Positions 1-8,172 of a stretch of 37,524 nt of DNA are shown here, one piece after another. The notes beneath the pieces were generated by a model. That model had not been told where the DNA came from and did no database searches. It was given only the letters and a program-made list of their open reading frames with translations. The position numbers and the translations under genes are program-made. The stretch covers positions 2,283 to 39,806 of the forward strand of contig WTID01000017.1 of assembly GCA_011522855.1 (NCBI GenBank), in the 5' to 3' direction. This stretch comes from Flavobacteriales bacterium. Lineage in GTDB: Bacteria; Bacteroidota; Bacteroidia; Flavobacteriales_D; Sanyastnellaceae. Position 1 is the first letter of the stretch. Each line of letters starts with the position of its first letter.

Positions 1-1310
1 GTGTCCAGCATGGACCAATCGAGGCGGATCGGTGCCGGCCCCGGCAGTCCGCCCCCTTCGAAGGCCTGCACACCCCCGTCAACCTCGGCGCCGGCGTGCT
101 CGCAGAGCAGGGTGACGGCCGCCTGCAGGGCAGGCCAGGGGGTCTTCGGATCCACACCGCGCTCAAAGCGGAAGGAGGCATCGGTGGACAGGGTGTGCCG
201 CTTGGCGCTCTTCCGGATGGTCACGGGCTCGAACCAGGCACTCTCGAGGAAGACGCGGGTGGTGGCCTCCGTGACCCCGGAGTCCTGACCGCCATACACG
301 CCGGCGAGGCACATGGGCCGCTCGGCGTCGGCAATCACCAGGTCGGCGGAGGACAGCGTGAGGGCCTTGCCGTCCAACGCGGTGAAGGCCTCTCCCTCGG
401 TGGCGCGGCGCACCCGCACGGTGTTCCCGCCGATGCGGTCGGCGTCGAAGGCATGGAGGGGCTGGCCGAGGTCGTGCAGCACGTAGTTGGTGATGTCCAC
501 CACGTTGTTCTTGGGCTCGATGCCAATGGTCCGCAGGCGGCGCTGCATCCATTCCGGAGCGGGTCCGATTTGCACGTTGCGGAGGGTGATGCCCAGATAA
601 CAGGGCGCGCCATCGGCGGCCTGCACATCAAGCGATATAGGACCGGCCCCGACGGTCAGCTCCGGCGTGGGCAGGCTGCCGAGTGCGGGCAACGACGGGG
701 CAGCACCCTCTCCTCCATTCCATCGCCAGGCGGCGCGCAGGTCGCGGGCGACCCCCCTGTGTCCCATGGCGTCGGTCCGATTCGGCGTCAGGCCGATTTC
801 AATGCAGTGGTCCGAAGCGAGTCCGAGGACCTCGGCCGCCCCAGCGCCGACCGTGGCCGACGGGTCCAGCACGAGGATGCCATCGTGGTCCTGTCCGATG
901 CCGAGTTCGTCCTCGGCACAGATCATGCCTTCGGAGACTTCCCCGCGGATCTTGCCCCTCTTGATTTTGAACGGATCACCCTCCACCGGGTGACAGGTGG
1001 AGCCGATGGTGGCGACGATGACCTTCTGTCCCGCCGCCACATTCGGGGCGCCACAGACGATGTTGAGCGGAGCGTCCCCGCCCACATCCACGGTGGTCAC
1101 TCGGAGCCGGTCGGCATTCGGGTGTTGGCCGCAGGTCAGGACCTCCCCCACGACCATGCCGCGGAGACCCCCCGGCACAGCGGGCATCTCCTCGAGGCCT
1201 TCCACCTCCAGACCGCTGGCCGTGAGGATGTCGCACAGGTCCTCGGGGGACCGGGAGGGAGCCGCGTTGAGGGGGAGCCAGGAGGCGAGCCAATCCAGGG
1301 AAATCTTCAT
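1..1310 (-). CDS. pheT: Phenylalanyl-tRNA synthetase beta subunit, N-terminal part (truncated by window edge)
   Basis: Minus-strand reading MKISLDWLASWLPLNAAPSRSPEDLCDILTASGLEVEG...HPNADRL...GAPNVAAGQ...NRTDAMGHRGVARDL...; start codon CAT at 1308-1310; no stop before the window start, so it is absent from the supplied ORF track. Confidence 0.95.
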   Translation of the reverse strand, partial: MKISLDWLASWLPLNAAPSRSPEDLCDILTASGLEVEGLEEMPAVPGGLRGMVVGEVLTCGQHPNADRLRVTTVDVGGDAPLNIVCGAPNVAAGQKVIVATIGSTCHPVEGDPFKIKRGKIRGEVSEGMICAEDELGIGQDHDGILVLDPSATVGAGAAEVLGLASDHCIEIGLTPNRTDAMGHRGVARDLRAAWRWNGGEGAAPSLPALGSLPTPELTVGAGPISLDVQAADGAPCYLGITLRNVQIGPAPEWMQRRLRTIGIEPKNNVVDITNYVLHDLGQPLHAFDADRIGGNTVRVRRATEGEAFTALDGKALTLSSADLVIADAERPMCLAGVYGGQDSGVTEATTRVFLESAWFEPVTIRKSAKRHTLSTDASFRFERGVDPKTPWPALQAAVTLLCEHAGAEVDGGVQAFEGGGLPGPAPIRLDWSMLD

Positions 1311-1454
1311 GATGCCGGTTCGGGGTGGGTCGGGCGCGAATTTAGTCCACCTCCCCGAGCCGTGGGCGTGGTGGAAAAGAGCAAAACGCCACTCCTGTTC
1401 TGACTGCTTACCTTGCGTGAACCTGAATCGCTCGCAACGACTGTACACCAGACC

Positions 1455-2510
1455 ATGGCCAAGAAAATCCTCATCGTCGAAGACAACCAATTCCTTCGGA
1501 CCACGACGGCCGACATCCTTCAGTTGGCGGGGTATGAGGTCATCGAGGCGGAGCACGGTAAGATGGGGGTCGAGCGGGCCCAGCTGGAGCGTCCCGACAT
1601 GATCATCTGCGATGTGGAGATGCCCGAGCTCGATGGCTACGGCGTCCTGCATTATCTGTCCAATGACCCGCAGACGGCGATGATCCCCTTCATCTTTCTC
1701 ACCTCCCGTGACGGGGCGGATGAGATGCGCCGGGGCATGACCAGCGGGGCGGACGATTACCTCGTGAAGCCGTTCAGTGAGGCCGACCTCCTCGCGACCA
1801 TCGACGTGCGTCTCCGCAAGAGCGCCATCCTGCAGCGTGAATACGGCCGGGCCCCTCAGCGCCTCAATGAGTTCATCGCCGATGCGACCGAGCACGGAGG
1901 CATCCCGGGAATCGACGTGGGGGACCGCCCTCGCAAGTATGGCGCGGGCCAAATCCTCTATGGAGAGGGCGACTCCACGAACCACGTGTACTACGTGGCC
2001 TCGGGTGTGGTCAAGGTGCTCCGCACCGACAGCTATGGCAAGGAGCTCATCATCGAGCTGTGCAAGGCCGGCGATTTCTTCGGCCACATGGATGTGCTGA
2101 AGGGGCTCGAGTACGGCAGTGCCGCCGAGGTGTTGGAAGACGCCGAGGTCCACCTGATTCCACGCAAGAATTTCCTCGACCTGATGCACCGGAACCGCGA
2201 TGTGGCGATGCGCTTCATCCGTCTGCTTGCCGGTGAGGTGACCCAGAACCAGGAGCGGTTGCTCGCCCTGGCCTACGCGTCGGTCCGGGAGCGCACGGCG
2301 CAGGCCTTGCTCGACCTGCAGGCCCGCTTCAAGGAGGCCGACAAACGGCCCCAGCTCAGCCGCGAGGATCTCGCCGGCATGGTGGGCACCGCCAAGGAGA
2401 GCCTGATCCGGGCCCTCAGCGACTTCAAATCCGACGGGTGGGTGACCCTTGAAGGCAAGAACGTCATCATCCAGGACGAGGCGGCGCTCAAGCGCTTCGC
2501 GGGCCGATGA
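1455..2510 (+). CDS. Response regulator: CheY-like receiver fused to cyclic-nucleotide-binding/CRP-FNR effector with HTH
   Basis: MAKKILIVEDNQFLRTTTADILQ...MIICDVEMPELDGYGV...DYLVKPF (REC), then YGEGDSTNHVYYVASGVVKVLRTDSYGKELIIELCKAGDFFG (cNMP fold) and LSREDLAGMVGTAKESLIRALSDFKSDGWV (Crp HTH). Confidence 0.92.
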   Translation: MAKKILIVEDNQFLRTTTADILQLAGYEVIEAEHGKMGVERAQLERPDMIICDVEMPELDGYGVLHYLSNDPQTAMIPFIFLTSRDGADEMRRGMTSGADDYLVKPFSEADLLATIDVRLRKSAILQREYGRAPQRLNEFIADATEHGGIPGIDVGDRPRKYGAGQILYGEGDSTNHVYYVASGVVKVLRTDSYGKELIIELCKAGDFFGHMDVLKGLEYGSAAEVLEDAEVHLIPRKNFLDLMHRNRDVAMRFIRLLAGEVTQNQERLLALAYASVRERTAQALLDLQARFKEADKRPQLSREDLAGMVGTAKESLIRALSDFKSDGWVTLEGKNVIIQDEAALKRFAGR

Positions 2511-2850
2511 CCTCGGACGGGTCCTCTCCGAAATACTCCACGAGCGCCCGGCGAATCAGCCGGTCCTGTTCCTTCGGCTCCAAGGCCGGCAGCGGAATCT
2601 TCTCTTCGAAATGGGGCCATCCGTCGTCGTCCCGCCCCTTGAATTCATAGAAGCCCTGGGGCACCAGCACGGTGCAGACCGCCACGTGCATCAGGTCCAT
2701 CTTCTCCTGCTTCTTGAATTTCCGGAACCCCTGACCAAGCTCCTGCACCCCGACGAGGTACAGGATGTCCTGCAGGTCCATGCCGCCGCCAAACCGGGTT
2801 TCCAGCGTGTCGAGGAGGGTGCGCCATTGCTGTTCGAAGAGGACATCCAT
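2488..2850 (-). CDS. Conserved hypothetical protein (120 aa)
   Basis: Clean ORF MDVLFEQQWRTLLDTLETRFGGGMDLQDILYLVGVQELG...; acidic, soluble-looking composition; overlaps the 3' end of the REC-CRP gene by 23 bp. Confidence 0.7.
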   Translation of the reverse strand: MDVLFEQQWRTLLDTLETRFGGGMDLQDILYLVGVQELGQGFRKFKKQEKMDLMHVAVCTVLVPQGFYEFKGRDDDGWPHFEEKIPLPALEPKEQDRLIRRALVEYFGEDPSEVIGPRSA

Positions 2851-2867
2851 GGGTCAGGGCAAAAAAA

Positions 2868-2894
2868 GAAAGGAGAGCCGTTCGCTCTCCTTTC
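2868..2894 (-). terminator. Rho-independent terminator downstream of tRNA-Pro
   Basis: On the minus strand GAAAGGAGAGC-GAACG-GCTCTCCTTTC followed by TTTTTTT (2861-2867): perfect 11-bp stem, 5-nt loop, U-tract. Confidence 0.9.
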
Positions 2895-2899
2895 CAAGG

Positions 2900-2972
2900 T
2901 CGGGATGACTGGACTCGAACCAGCGACCACACGTCCCCCAGACGCGTACTCTACCAACTGAGCTACATCCCG
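2900..2972 (-). tRNA. tRNA-Pro (anticodon GGG)
   Basis: CGGGATG TA GCTC AGTTGGTA GAGT A CGCGT CTGGGGG ACGTG TGGTC GCTGG TTCGAGT CCAGT CATCCCG A: full cloverleaf, anticodon loop CTGGGGG; CCA not encoded. Confidence 0.95.
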
Positions 2973-2990
2973 GATTTCGCCGAAGCGGAG

Positions 2991-3000
2991 CGCGAAAATA
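2991..3000 (-). promoter_or_regulatory. Putative -7 promoter element TATTTTCGCG upstream of tRNA-Pro
   Basis: Minus-strand TATTTTCGCG, 18 nt upstream of the tRNA 5' end; matches TAnnTTCGCG elements at other starts in the window and resembles the Bacteroidota TAnnTTTG -7 box. Confidence 0.45.
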
Positions 3001-3030
3001 GGCAATTCCTCCCGTCCACGGGAAGAATCG

Positions 3031-3420
3031 TCACTCCATGATGACCGTTTGTTCGTTGGTCATCTCCTCCTCGATCTTGATGATGCCGATTCCGGTCAAG
3101 GAACCCTTGGTGGCCTCGATGTCGAGCACGGCAAAGCCGGCCTGGCCCTGTTTGTAGTACTCGCTGAAATTGAAGCTCACGCTGCCGGCGGCATTGGTGA
3201 CCTGTGTGGTATCGAACCGGAGCTCACCGATAAAGGTCTGATCCACCGAGCCGACCGCGAAGAGCCGGACTTCGGCTCCCTGAACGGGCGCGCCGAGGCT
3301 GTTCTGCACGTACACCACCGCGACGGTATCCTCGATTTCGTTGCAGCCGGTGAAGGCCAGGGAGCCGAGAACGAACAGCACGAGACTGCCAAAGGCGCGG
3401 AGGGGGGTCATCGATTTCAT
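3031..3420 (-). CDS. Putative lipoprotein, small beta-rich domain
   Basis: MKSMTPLRAFGSLVLFVLGSLAFTGCNEIEDTVAVVYVQNSLGAPVQGAEVRLFAVG...: signal peptide with lipobox FTGC and a carboxypeptidase-regulatory-like 'V..G..V.L' pattern. Confidence 0.75.
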   Translation of the reverse strand: MKSMTPLRAFGSLVLFVLGSLAFTGCNEIEDTVAVVYVQNSLGAPVQGAEVRLFAVGSVDQTFIGELRFDTTQVTNAAGSVSFNFSEYYKQGQAGFAVLDIEATKGSLTGIGIIKIEEEMTNEQTVIME

Positions 3421-3491
3421 ATTTTCGAGGTCTCTTCCGGACGGGTGGCACACCCGCCCTGCAGGCCTACAAATAACGCAAAATCCACCCG

Positions 3492-4187
3492 ATGGTTGTT
3501 TCCCCCTTCCGCACCGGCACCCTCGCCGCCCTGCTGCTCCTCGTTTCCGTCTTCTCCGCCGCGGCACAGGAGGGAGAGCCTCGCCCCCGCGTGAGCATCG
3601 AGACCAGCCTCGGTACCATCGTTGTGGAGCTGTACAACGAAACCCCGAAGCACCGCGACAACTTCCTGAAGCTCGCCGGGGAGGGATTCTACGACGGCAC
3701 CCTCTTCCACCGGGTCATCGCCGGTTTCATGGCGCAGGGAGGGGATCCCAATTCCAAGGAAGCCGAAGCGGGTGCCCGTTTGGGAACCGGAGGTCCGGGC
3801 TACACCATTGAGTCTGAAATCGACCCGGCCTTTGTTCACACCAAAGGCGCCTTGGCGGCCGCCCGTCAGGGGGATCAGGTCAATCCGAACCGCCGAAGCA
3901 GCGGAAGCCAGTTCTACATCGTTCAGGGGCGGGATGTCACCCCGCAGTCCTTGCAGAACATCGTGCAGAGCAAGCGCGGGAGCATACTGCAGGCCTTCTC
4001 TTACACGCCCGACCAGATTGCCGCCTACGGCGAGCTCGGGGGCACGCCGCACCTCGACATGCAGTACACCGTGTTCGGTCAGGTGGTGGAGGGACTCGAC
4101 GTCCTCGACGCCATCTGTGCCGTGCAGACCGACCGGGCCAACCGGCCGGCGGAGGATGTGCGCATGACCATGACCCTCCTCGACTGA
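3492..4187 (+). CDS. Exported cyclophilin-type peptidyl-prolyl cis-trans isomerase
   Basis: Signal peptide MVVSPFRTGTLAALLLLVSVFSAAAQ; VSIETSLGTIVVELYNETPKHRDNFLKLAGEGFYDGTLFHRVIAGFMAQGGDP...SSGSQFYIV...YTVFGQVVEGLDVLDAI. Confidence 0.93.
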   Translation: MVVSPFRTGTLAALLLLVSVFSAAAQEGEPRPRVSIETSLGTIVVELYNETPKHRDNFLKLAGEGFYDGTLFHRVIAGFMAQGGDPNSKEAEAGARLGTGGPGYTIESEIDPAFVHTKGALAAARQGDQVNPNRRSSGSQFYIVQGRDVTPQSLQNIVQSKRGSILQAFSYTPDQIAAYGELGGTPHLDMQYTVFGQVVEGLDVLDAICAVQTDRANRPAEDVRMTMTLLD

Positions 4188-4191
4188 ATTC

Positions 4192-5226
4192 ATGTCCACC
4201 CTCGATCAAGCTGAACTCGATCGCCTGCTGGCGGAGGCCCAGGCCCAGACCCTGGACAATGCCGACGCGCTGGAGTCCTTCCGTATCGCCCACTTCGGTC
4301 GGCAGGGATTGCTGAAGGACCTCAACGAGCGCTTCCGCGCGGTGCCCGGCCCGCAGAAGCGGGAGATGGGCCAGGCACTCAACGCCTTCAAGCAGGCCTT
4401 GCAGGCCCATTTCGATGCCGCCAAGGCCGCCCTCACCGCGCAGGAGGATGCCTCCTCGAGCGGCGCGGACCACACCCGTCCCAGTGGCGAGGTGCCGTTG
4501 GGCTCCCATCACCCGATTCAGGTGGTGCGGCGGGAGATCCTCGGCATCTTCGACCGCATGGGATTCGCTGTGGCGGATGGCCCCGAGATTGAAGATGATT
4601 GGCACGTGTTCTCCGGCTTGAATTTCCCGGAGGAGCATCCCGCCCGGGACATGCAGGACACGTTCTTCATCCAGCGCAATCCCGACCTCCTGCTCCGCAC
4701 GCATACCAGTTCCGTGCAGGTCCGCGAGATGGAGAAGCGCCAGCCGCCCCTGCGCATTGTGATGCCGGGCCGGGTGTTCCGCAACGAGGCCATCAGCGCC
4801 CGCGCGCACTGCATCTTCCACCAGATCGAGGGGCTGTACATCGACCGGGACGTGAGCTTCGCCGACCTGAAGCAGACCCTCCTGACGTTTGCCGAACAGT
4901 TCTTCGGGGCCGGAACCCGCATCCGGCTTCGCCCGAGCTATTTCCCCTTCACGGAGCCCAGCGCTGAGATGGATGTCTACTGGGGCCTCGAGACCGAGGT
5001 CGACAAGCGGATCACCAAGGGCACGGGATGGCTGGAGATCATGGGGTGTGGCATGGTGGATCCCGCCGTGCTCGAGGCATCGGGCATCGACCCCAACGAG
5101 TTCTCCGGGTTCGCCTTCGGCATGGGCATCGAGCGCATCGCCATGCTGAAGTGGCAGATCGGGGATCTCCGGGCGTTCTTCGAGAACGACCTCCGTTTCC
5201 TCGAGCAGTTCACGCCCGCCTGCTGA
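4192..5226 (+). CDS. pheS: Phenylalanyl-tRNA synthetase alpha subunit
   Basis: GSHHPIQVVRREILGIFDRMGFAVADGPEIEDDWHVFSGLNFPEEHPARDMQDTFF...LLRTHTSSVQVREM...GCGMVDPAVLEASGIDPNEFSGFAFGMGIERIAMLKW. Confidence 0.97.
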   Translation: MSTLDQAELDRLLAEAQAQTLDNADALESFRIAHFGRQGLLKDLNERFRAVPGPQKREMGQALNAFKQALQAHFDAAKAALTAQEDASSSGADHTRPSGEVPLGSHHPIQVVRREILGIFDRMGFAVADGPEIEDDWHVFSGLNFPEEHPARDMQDTFFIQRNPDLLLRTHTSSVQVREMEKRQPPLRIVMPGRVFRNEAISARAHCIFHQIEGLYIDRDVSFADLKQTLLTFAEQFFGAGTRIRLRPSYFPFTEPSAEMDVYWGLETEVDKRITKGTGWLEIMGCGMVDPAVLEASGIDPNEFSGFAFGMGIERIAMLKWQIGDLRAFFENDLRFLEQFTPAC

Positions 5227-5241
5227 GGGCGTCCGCCCGTC

Positions 5242-5257
5242 GCAGACCGACGTCTGC
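5242..5257. repeat. Short inverted repeat GCAGAC-CGAC-GTCTGC after pheS
   Basis: Perfect 6-bp stem with 4-nt loop followed by CCG; near-identical copy at 12640-12655. Confidence 0.5.
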
Positions 5258-5324
5258 CCGGTTTTCCACGTCCGGGCGCGCATTCCTTCCCGTCCATCAG
5301 GCCCAACCGCTTCCCGGTCGGGAG

Positions 5325-5331
5325 TAGCTTG
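5325..5331 (+). promoter_or_regulatory. Putative -7 element TAGCTTG almost abutting the ATG at 5336
   Basis: GTAGCTTG occurs just before this ORF and again before queA (11448-11455). Confidence 0.35.
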
Positions 5332-5335
5332 GGAT

Positions 5336-7147
5336 ATGCTTCGCCATGCGCTGTGCTCCTTCCTCCTGTGCTGTGGGGTGGCCCTGTCTGCGGCCGATGT
5401 CCCCGTCGAAGGATGGCTGGCCAAGGCGGACTCCCTCCGCACGATTGGCTTGGATGCGGCGTCGCTGGACCTCCTGAAATCGGCCCAGCATGAGTTCGAA
5501 GCGAACGGGGATCCCTGTTCCTCCGCCCTGCTGGCCGAGCGCCGAGCACGGATCCACCTCGATTGGAAGAATCCCCTTCATGCGGATGTGGCCCTTACCG
5601 AGGCCATCCGGTTTTCCGAGCAGTGCCCCGGGCTCGCCGAGCAGCGGGTCGGCTGGCGGCTGTCGCTCGCTCAGGCCAGCCTCGAGCAGGGCAAGCGGAA
5701 GGAGGCGCGGACCCTCCTCCTCGGTCTGGCGCGGATGACCTCCGAGGAGGGGGTGTCGCCAGAACGCAAGGCACTGGCCGTGTCGGCCATGGAGCAGTTG
5801 GCGGTGATGTCCTTTGAGGAAGGGGCCTATGAGGAGGCCGAAGCGGACCATCTGGCCCGGGCATCCGTGCTCCTCGAGCTCGACCGGCGCGAGGCGGCGG
5901 CCATCGCCCTGGGATGGGCGGCCGTCTGTCATTCCCTCGAGCATCCGGGGACGGCCCCGGACTACTGGATTGGATTCGAGGACAATCCGGCCTGGAGGGC
6001 CATTCCCTTGGAGCGCAAGGTGGTCCAGGGCATTGAGTGGGGTCGCCTGTTGCTGGAGGGCCGGGCGATGGCCACGTTTGATGCCATGGGACAATGGCCC
6101 TGGGCGAAAGCGGTGGAGGCCGGGATCGACGTGGTGTCTCCGGAGTGGACGGCCCGATGGGGGCTGCTGCAGGCCCGACGTTGGACATCCCGACCGACCC
6201 AGGCGCTGGCCGCCTCGTTGCACGCTGAACTGGCGGCCCGAGAAATTGAAGATGCCGCCTTGCGGGAGCCCCTCCTCGTGGAGGCGTTGCGCACGCGGTC
6301 CGGCCTGCTCGCCACGACGGGAGCGCACGGCCCGGCCTACCTGGCCCTCGTCGAGGCCGACAGCCTCTCGCGGGCGATGCTGCGCGCCGAGCGGGCCCGG
6401 TCGGGCCTGTTCGAGAGCGAGCCCTGGTTGGCTGCCATCGGCGATGCGCGGACGGCGATGGAGGCCAGACGCGCTGAGCAATGGCGGTGGGCGGCCATCG
6501 GTGCGGGCATCCTGTGTCTTTGCCTGATGCTGTGGCTGTGGCAGACCCAAGGTCAGGCGGGCAAGGCGCACAAGCGGCTTCGGCGCCTCCAGCAACAATG
6601 GCTGCCTGGAAAGCAGCACCAGATCGACGCCCTCGCCACCAGCGGAAGCCGCATTGCAGAGTTGGCTGGAGGCCTCGCCCTGCCGGCCGAGATGCAGCGG
6701 GAGTTGGCCGATTTCGGTCGCCTCTCCGCCCTGTGCTCCAAGGAAATGCAGCACGAGCCCATCGACCTCGCCACCTTGTGCGCGGAACTGGCCGACCGCC
6801 GGGGACAGGCCGGCCACCTCGACTGGTCAGCCCGGGAGGACGTGCCCTTCCGCGGGGACCGTGAGCATCTGCGGGACTTCCTTCAGGTGTTGCTTGACGG
6901 GGTCGGACAAGGCCCCTGCCGCATGGCCGTGGTGAGCGGACCCGGCGGTCTGGACATTGAATTGGACGAGTTCACCGAGAAGGGATGGTGGCGGCAGGCG
7001 ATGAGCCTGTTTGCGGGAGACACGAAGGCCTCCCACTGGTCCATGGTCCGCATGCGGTGCGACCGGCTGGGCGGGCGGCTCAACCTCGATTGCGATGCCT
7101 CCGGCGCCCGGAAGCTGGAGGTCTGCCTCCCCGTTTATTCCGCGTAG
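5336..7147 (+). CDS. TPR-like/TM protein with degenerate histidine-kinase-like C-terminal domain
   Basis: Signal peptide MLRHALCSFLLCCGVALSAAD, helical repeat region, TM WRWAAIGAGILCLCLMLWLW, then DHp/HATPase-like layout (ELADFGRLSALCSKEM...HLRDFLQVLLDGVGQG...RLGGRLNLDCDASGARKLEVCLP) lacking conserved N-box Asn and G-box motifs. Confidence 0.65.
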   Translation: MLRHALCSFLLCCGVALSAADVPVEGWLAKADSLRTIGLDAASLDLLKSAQHEFEANGDPCSSALLAERRARIHLDWKNPLHADVALTEAIRFSEQCPGLAEQRVGWRLSLAQASLEQGKRKEARTLLLGLARMTSEEGVSPERKALAVSAMEQLAVMSFEEGAYEEAEADHLARASVLLELDRREAAAIALGWAAVCHSLEHPGTAPDYWIGFEDNPAWRAIPLERKVVQGIEWGRLLLEGRAMATFDAMGQWPWAKAVEAGIDVVSPEWTARWGLLQARRWTSRPTQALAASLHAELAAREIEDAALREPLLVEALRTRSGLLATTGAHGPAYLALVEADSLSRAMLRAERARSGLFESEPWLAAIGDARTAMEARRAEQWRWAAIGAGILCLCLMLWLWQTQGQAGKAHKRLRRLQQQWLPGKQHQIDALATSGSRIAELAGGLALPAEMQRELADFGRLSALCSKEMQHEPIDLATLCAELADRRGQAGHLDWSAREDVPFRGDREHLRDFLQVLLDGVGQGPCRMAVVSGPGGLDIELDEFTEKGWWRQAMSLFAGDTKASHWSMVRMRCDRLGGRLNLDCDASGARKLEVCLPVYSA

Positions 7148-8172
7148 ACCACCTGGGTGATCACCTCACCGACCACGCTGAGCACCTCCGGGTCGATGGC
7201 GTCCAGATTGTCCCCGTGGGTGTGGTGCTGGGGGAAATACCCCATCATCCGGGTGTCCAAATGGTAATGGACGATGTTGGCCGAGGGAATGCCGGCCAGT
7301 TGGCTCACAAACAGATTGTCGTCAATGGTCTGCGGGGTGACGCGGTTGCGGAAAAGGTCTCCGTGGCCCATCCGGCGGGCGGTGTTCCAGACCTTGTCGA
7401 CCACGTTGGGTGCGAGGGCCATGGAGGTGCCTTCCCGGTGGAACACGGCGCCCTTGGCCCCGACCATGTCCAACAGGATGCCATAGCGGGCGCGGTATCC
7501 GGGCACGTGGGGCTTGCGGGCCCAATACTGGGAGCCGAGACACCAGTCCGTGTAGTCCTGGTCCCGGTTGGGCAGCCATTCCGGCTCCCCATAGTCCTCG
7601 GCATCGAAGAAGGCGATGTCAACGCCCACATCCGGCAGGCTGTCTCCGAGCAACCGGGCGAGTTCGAGCAGGACCCCAACCCCGGAAGCGCCGTCGTTGG
7701 CCCCGTCGATGGGCTGGTCGGTCCGGACCGAATCCTTGTCGGCGAAGGGACGGGTGTCCCAATGGGCATAGAGCAACACCCGGCGGCGCACCTCGGGCCG
7801 GAAGGCTCCGAAGATGTTGCGGATGTCGAGGGCGGTCCCGTCATAGGCGGTGACCCGTCCGGTCTGGACCGTCACGTCCGCTCCGTAGCCCTCCAGGGTG
7901 GCAACGAGCCAGTCTGCACAGGCCCGGTGCCCATCCGTGTTGGGCACCCGCGGCCCGAAGGCCACCTGCTTGGCCACGTGGGCATAGGCACTGTCCCCGG
8001 AAAAGGTCGGAGTCTGGACGAGGGGCCGCGCAGCGGGCGCCGGTGGGGGCGGAGGCGTGCGCTTGGGTTCGGCCTCACCGCAACCGGCGAGGAGAACGAG
8101 CCCCAATCCTGCGGCGAGGAATCGCCGAAGGGGGCGTTCAATCAAACGTCCAACTCGTTCCATCCTTTCCAT
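7135..8172 (-). CDS. M28-family zinc peptidase / glutaminyl-cyclase-like lipoprotein
   Basis: Lipobox LAGC; LLYAHWDTRPFADKD...PIDGANDGASGVGVLLELARLL...DVGVDIAFFDAEDYGE...GSQYWARKPH...IPSANIVHYHLDTRMMGYFPQHHTHGDN. Start ambiguous (8172 or 8163). Confidence 0.88.
   Translation of the reverse strand: MERMERVGRLIERPLRRFLAAGLGLVLLAGCGEAEPKRTPPPPPAPAARPLVQTPTFSGDSAYAHVAKQVAFGPRVPNTDGHRACADWLVATLEGYGADVTVQTGRVTAYDGTALDIRNIFGAFRPEVRRRVLLYAHWDTRPFADKDSVRTDQPIDGANDGASGVGVLLELARLLGDSLPDVGVDIAFFDAEDYGEPEWLPNRDQDYTDWCLGSQYWARKPHVPGYRARYGILLDMVGAKGAVFHREGTSMALAPNVVDKVWNTARRMGHGDLFRNRVTPQTIDDNLFVSQLAGIPSANIVHYHLDTRMMGYFPQHHTHGDNLDAIDPEVLSVVGEVITQVVYAE

Noticed and set aside
96-1403. 435-aa plus-strand ORF
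   Set aside because: Antisense to pheT.
1-5226. pheS and pheT on opposite strands as a novel rearrangement
   Set aside because: Separation of pheS and pheT is, to my knowledge, common in Bacteroidota, so it is not reported as novel.
3937-5442. 501-aa minus-strand ORF
   Set aside because: Antisense to pheS and the cyclophilin end; shadow ORF.
5297-6817. 506-aa minus-strand ORF
   Set aside because: Antisense to the TPR/pseudokinase gene; composition is shadow-like, while the plus frame has a signal peptide, TM segment and convincing domain layout.
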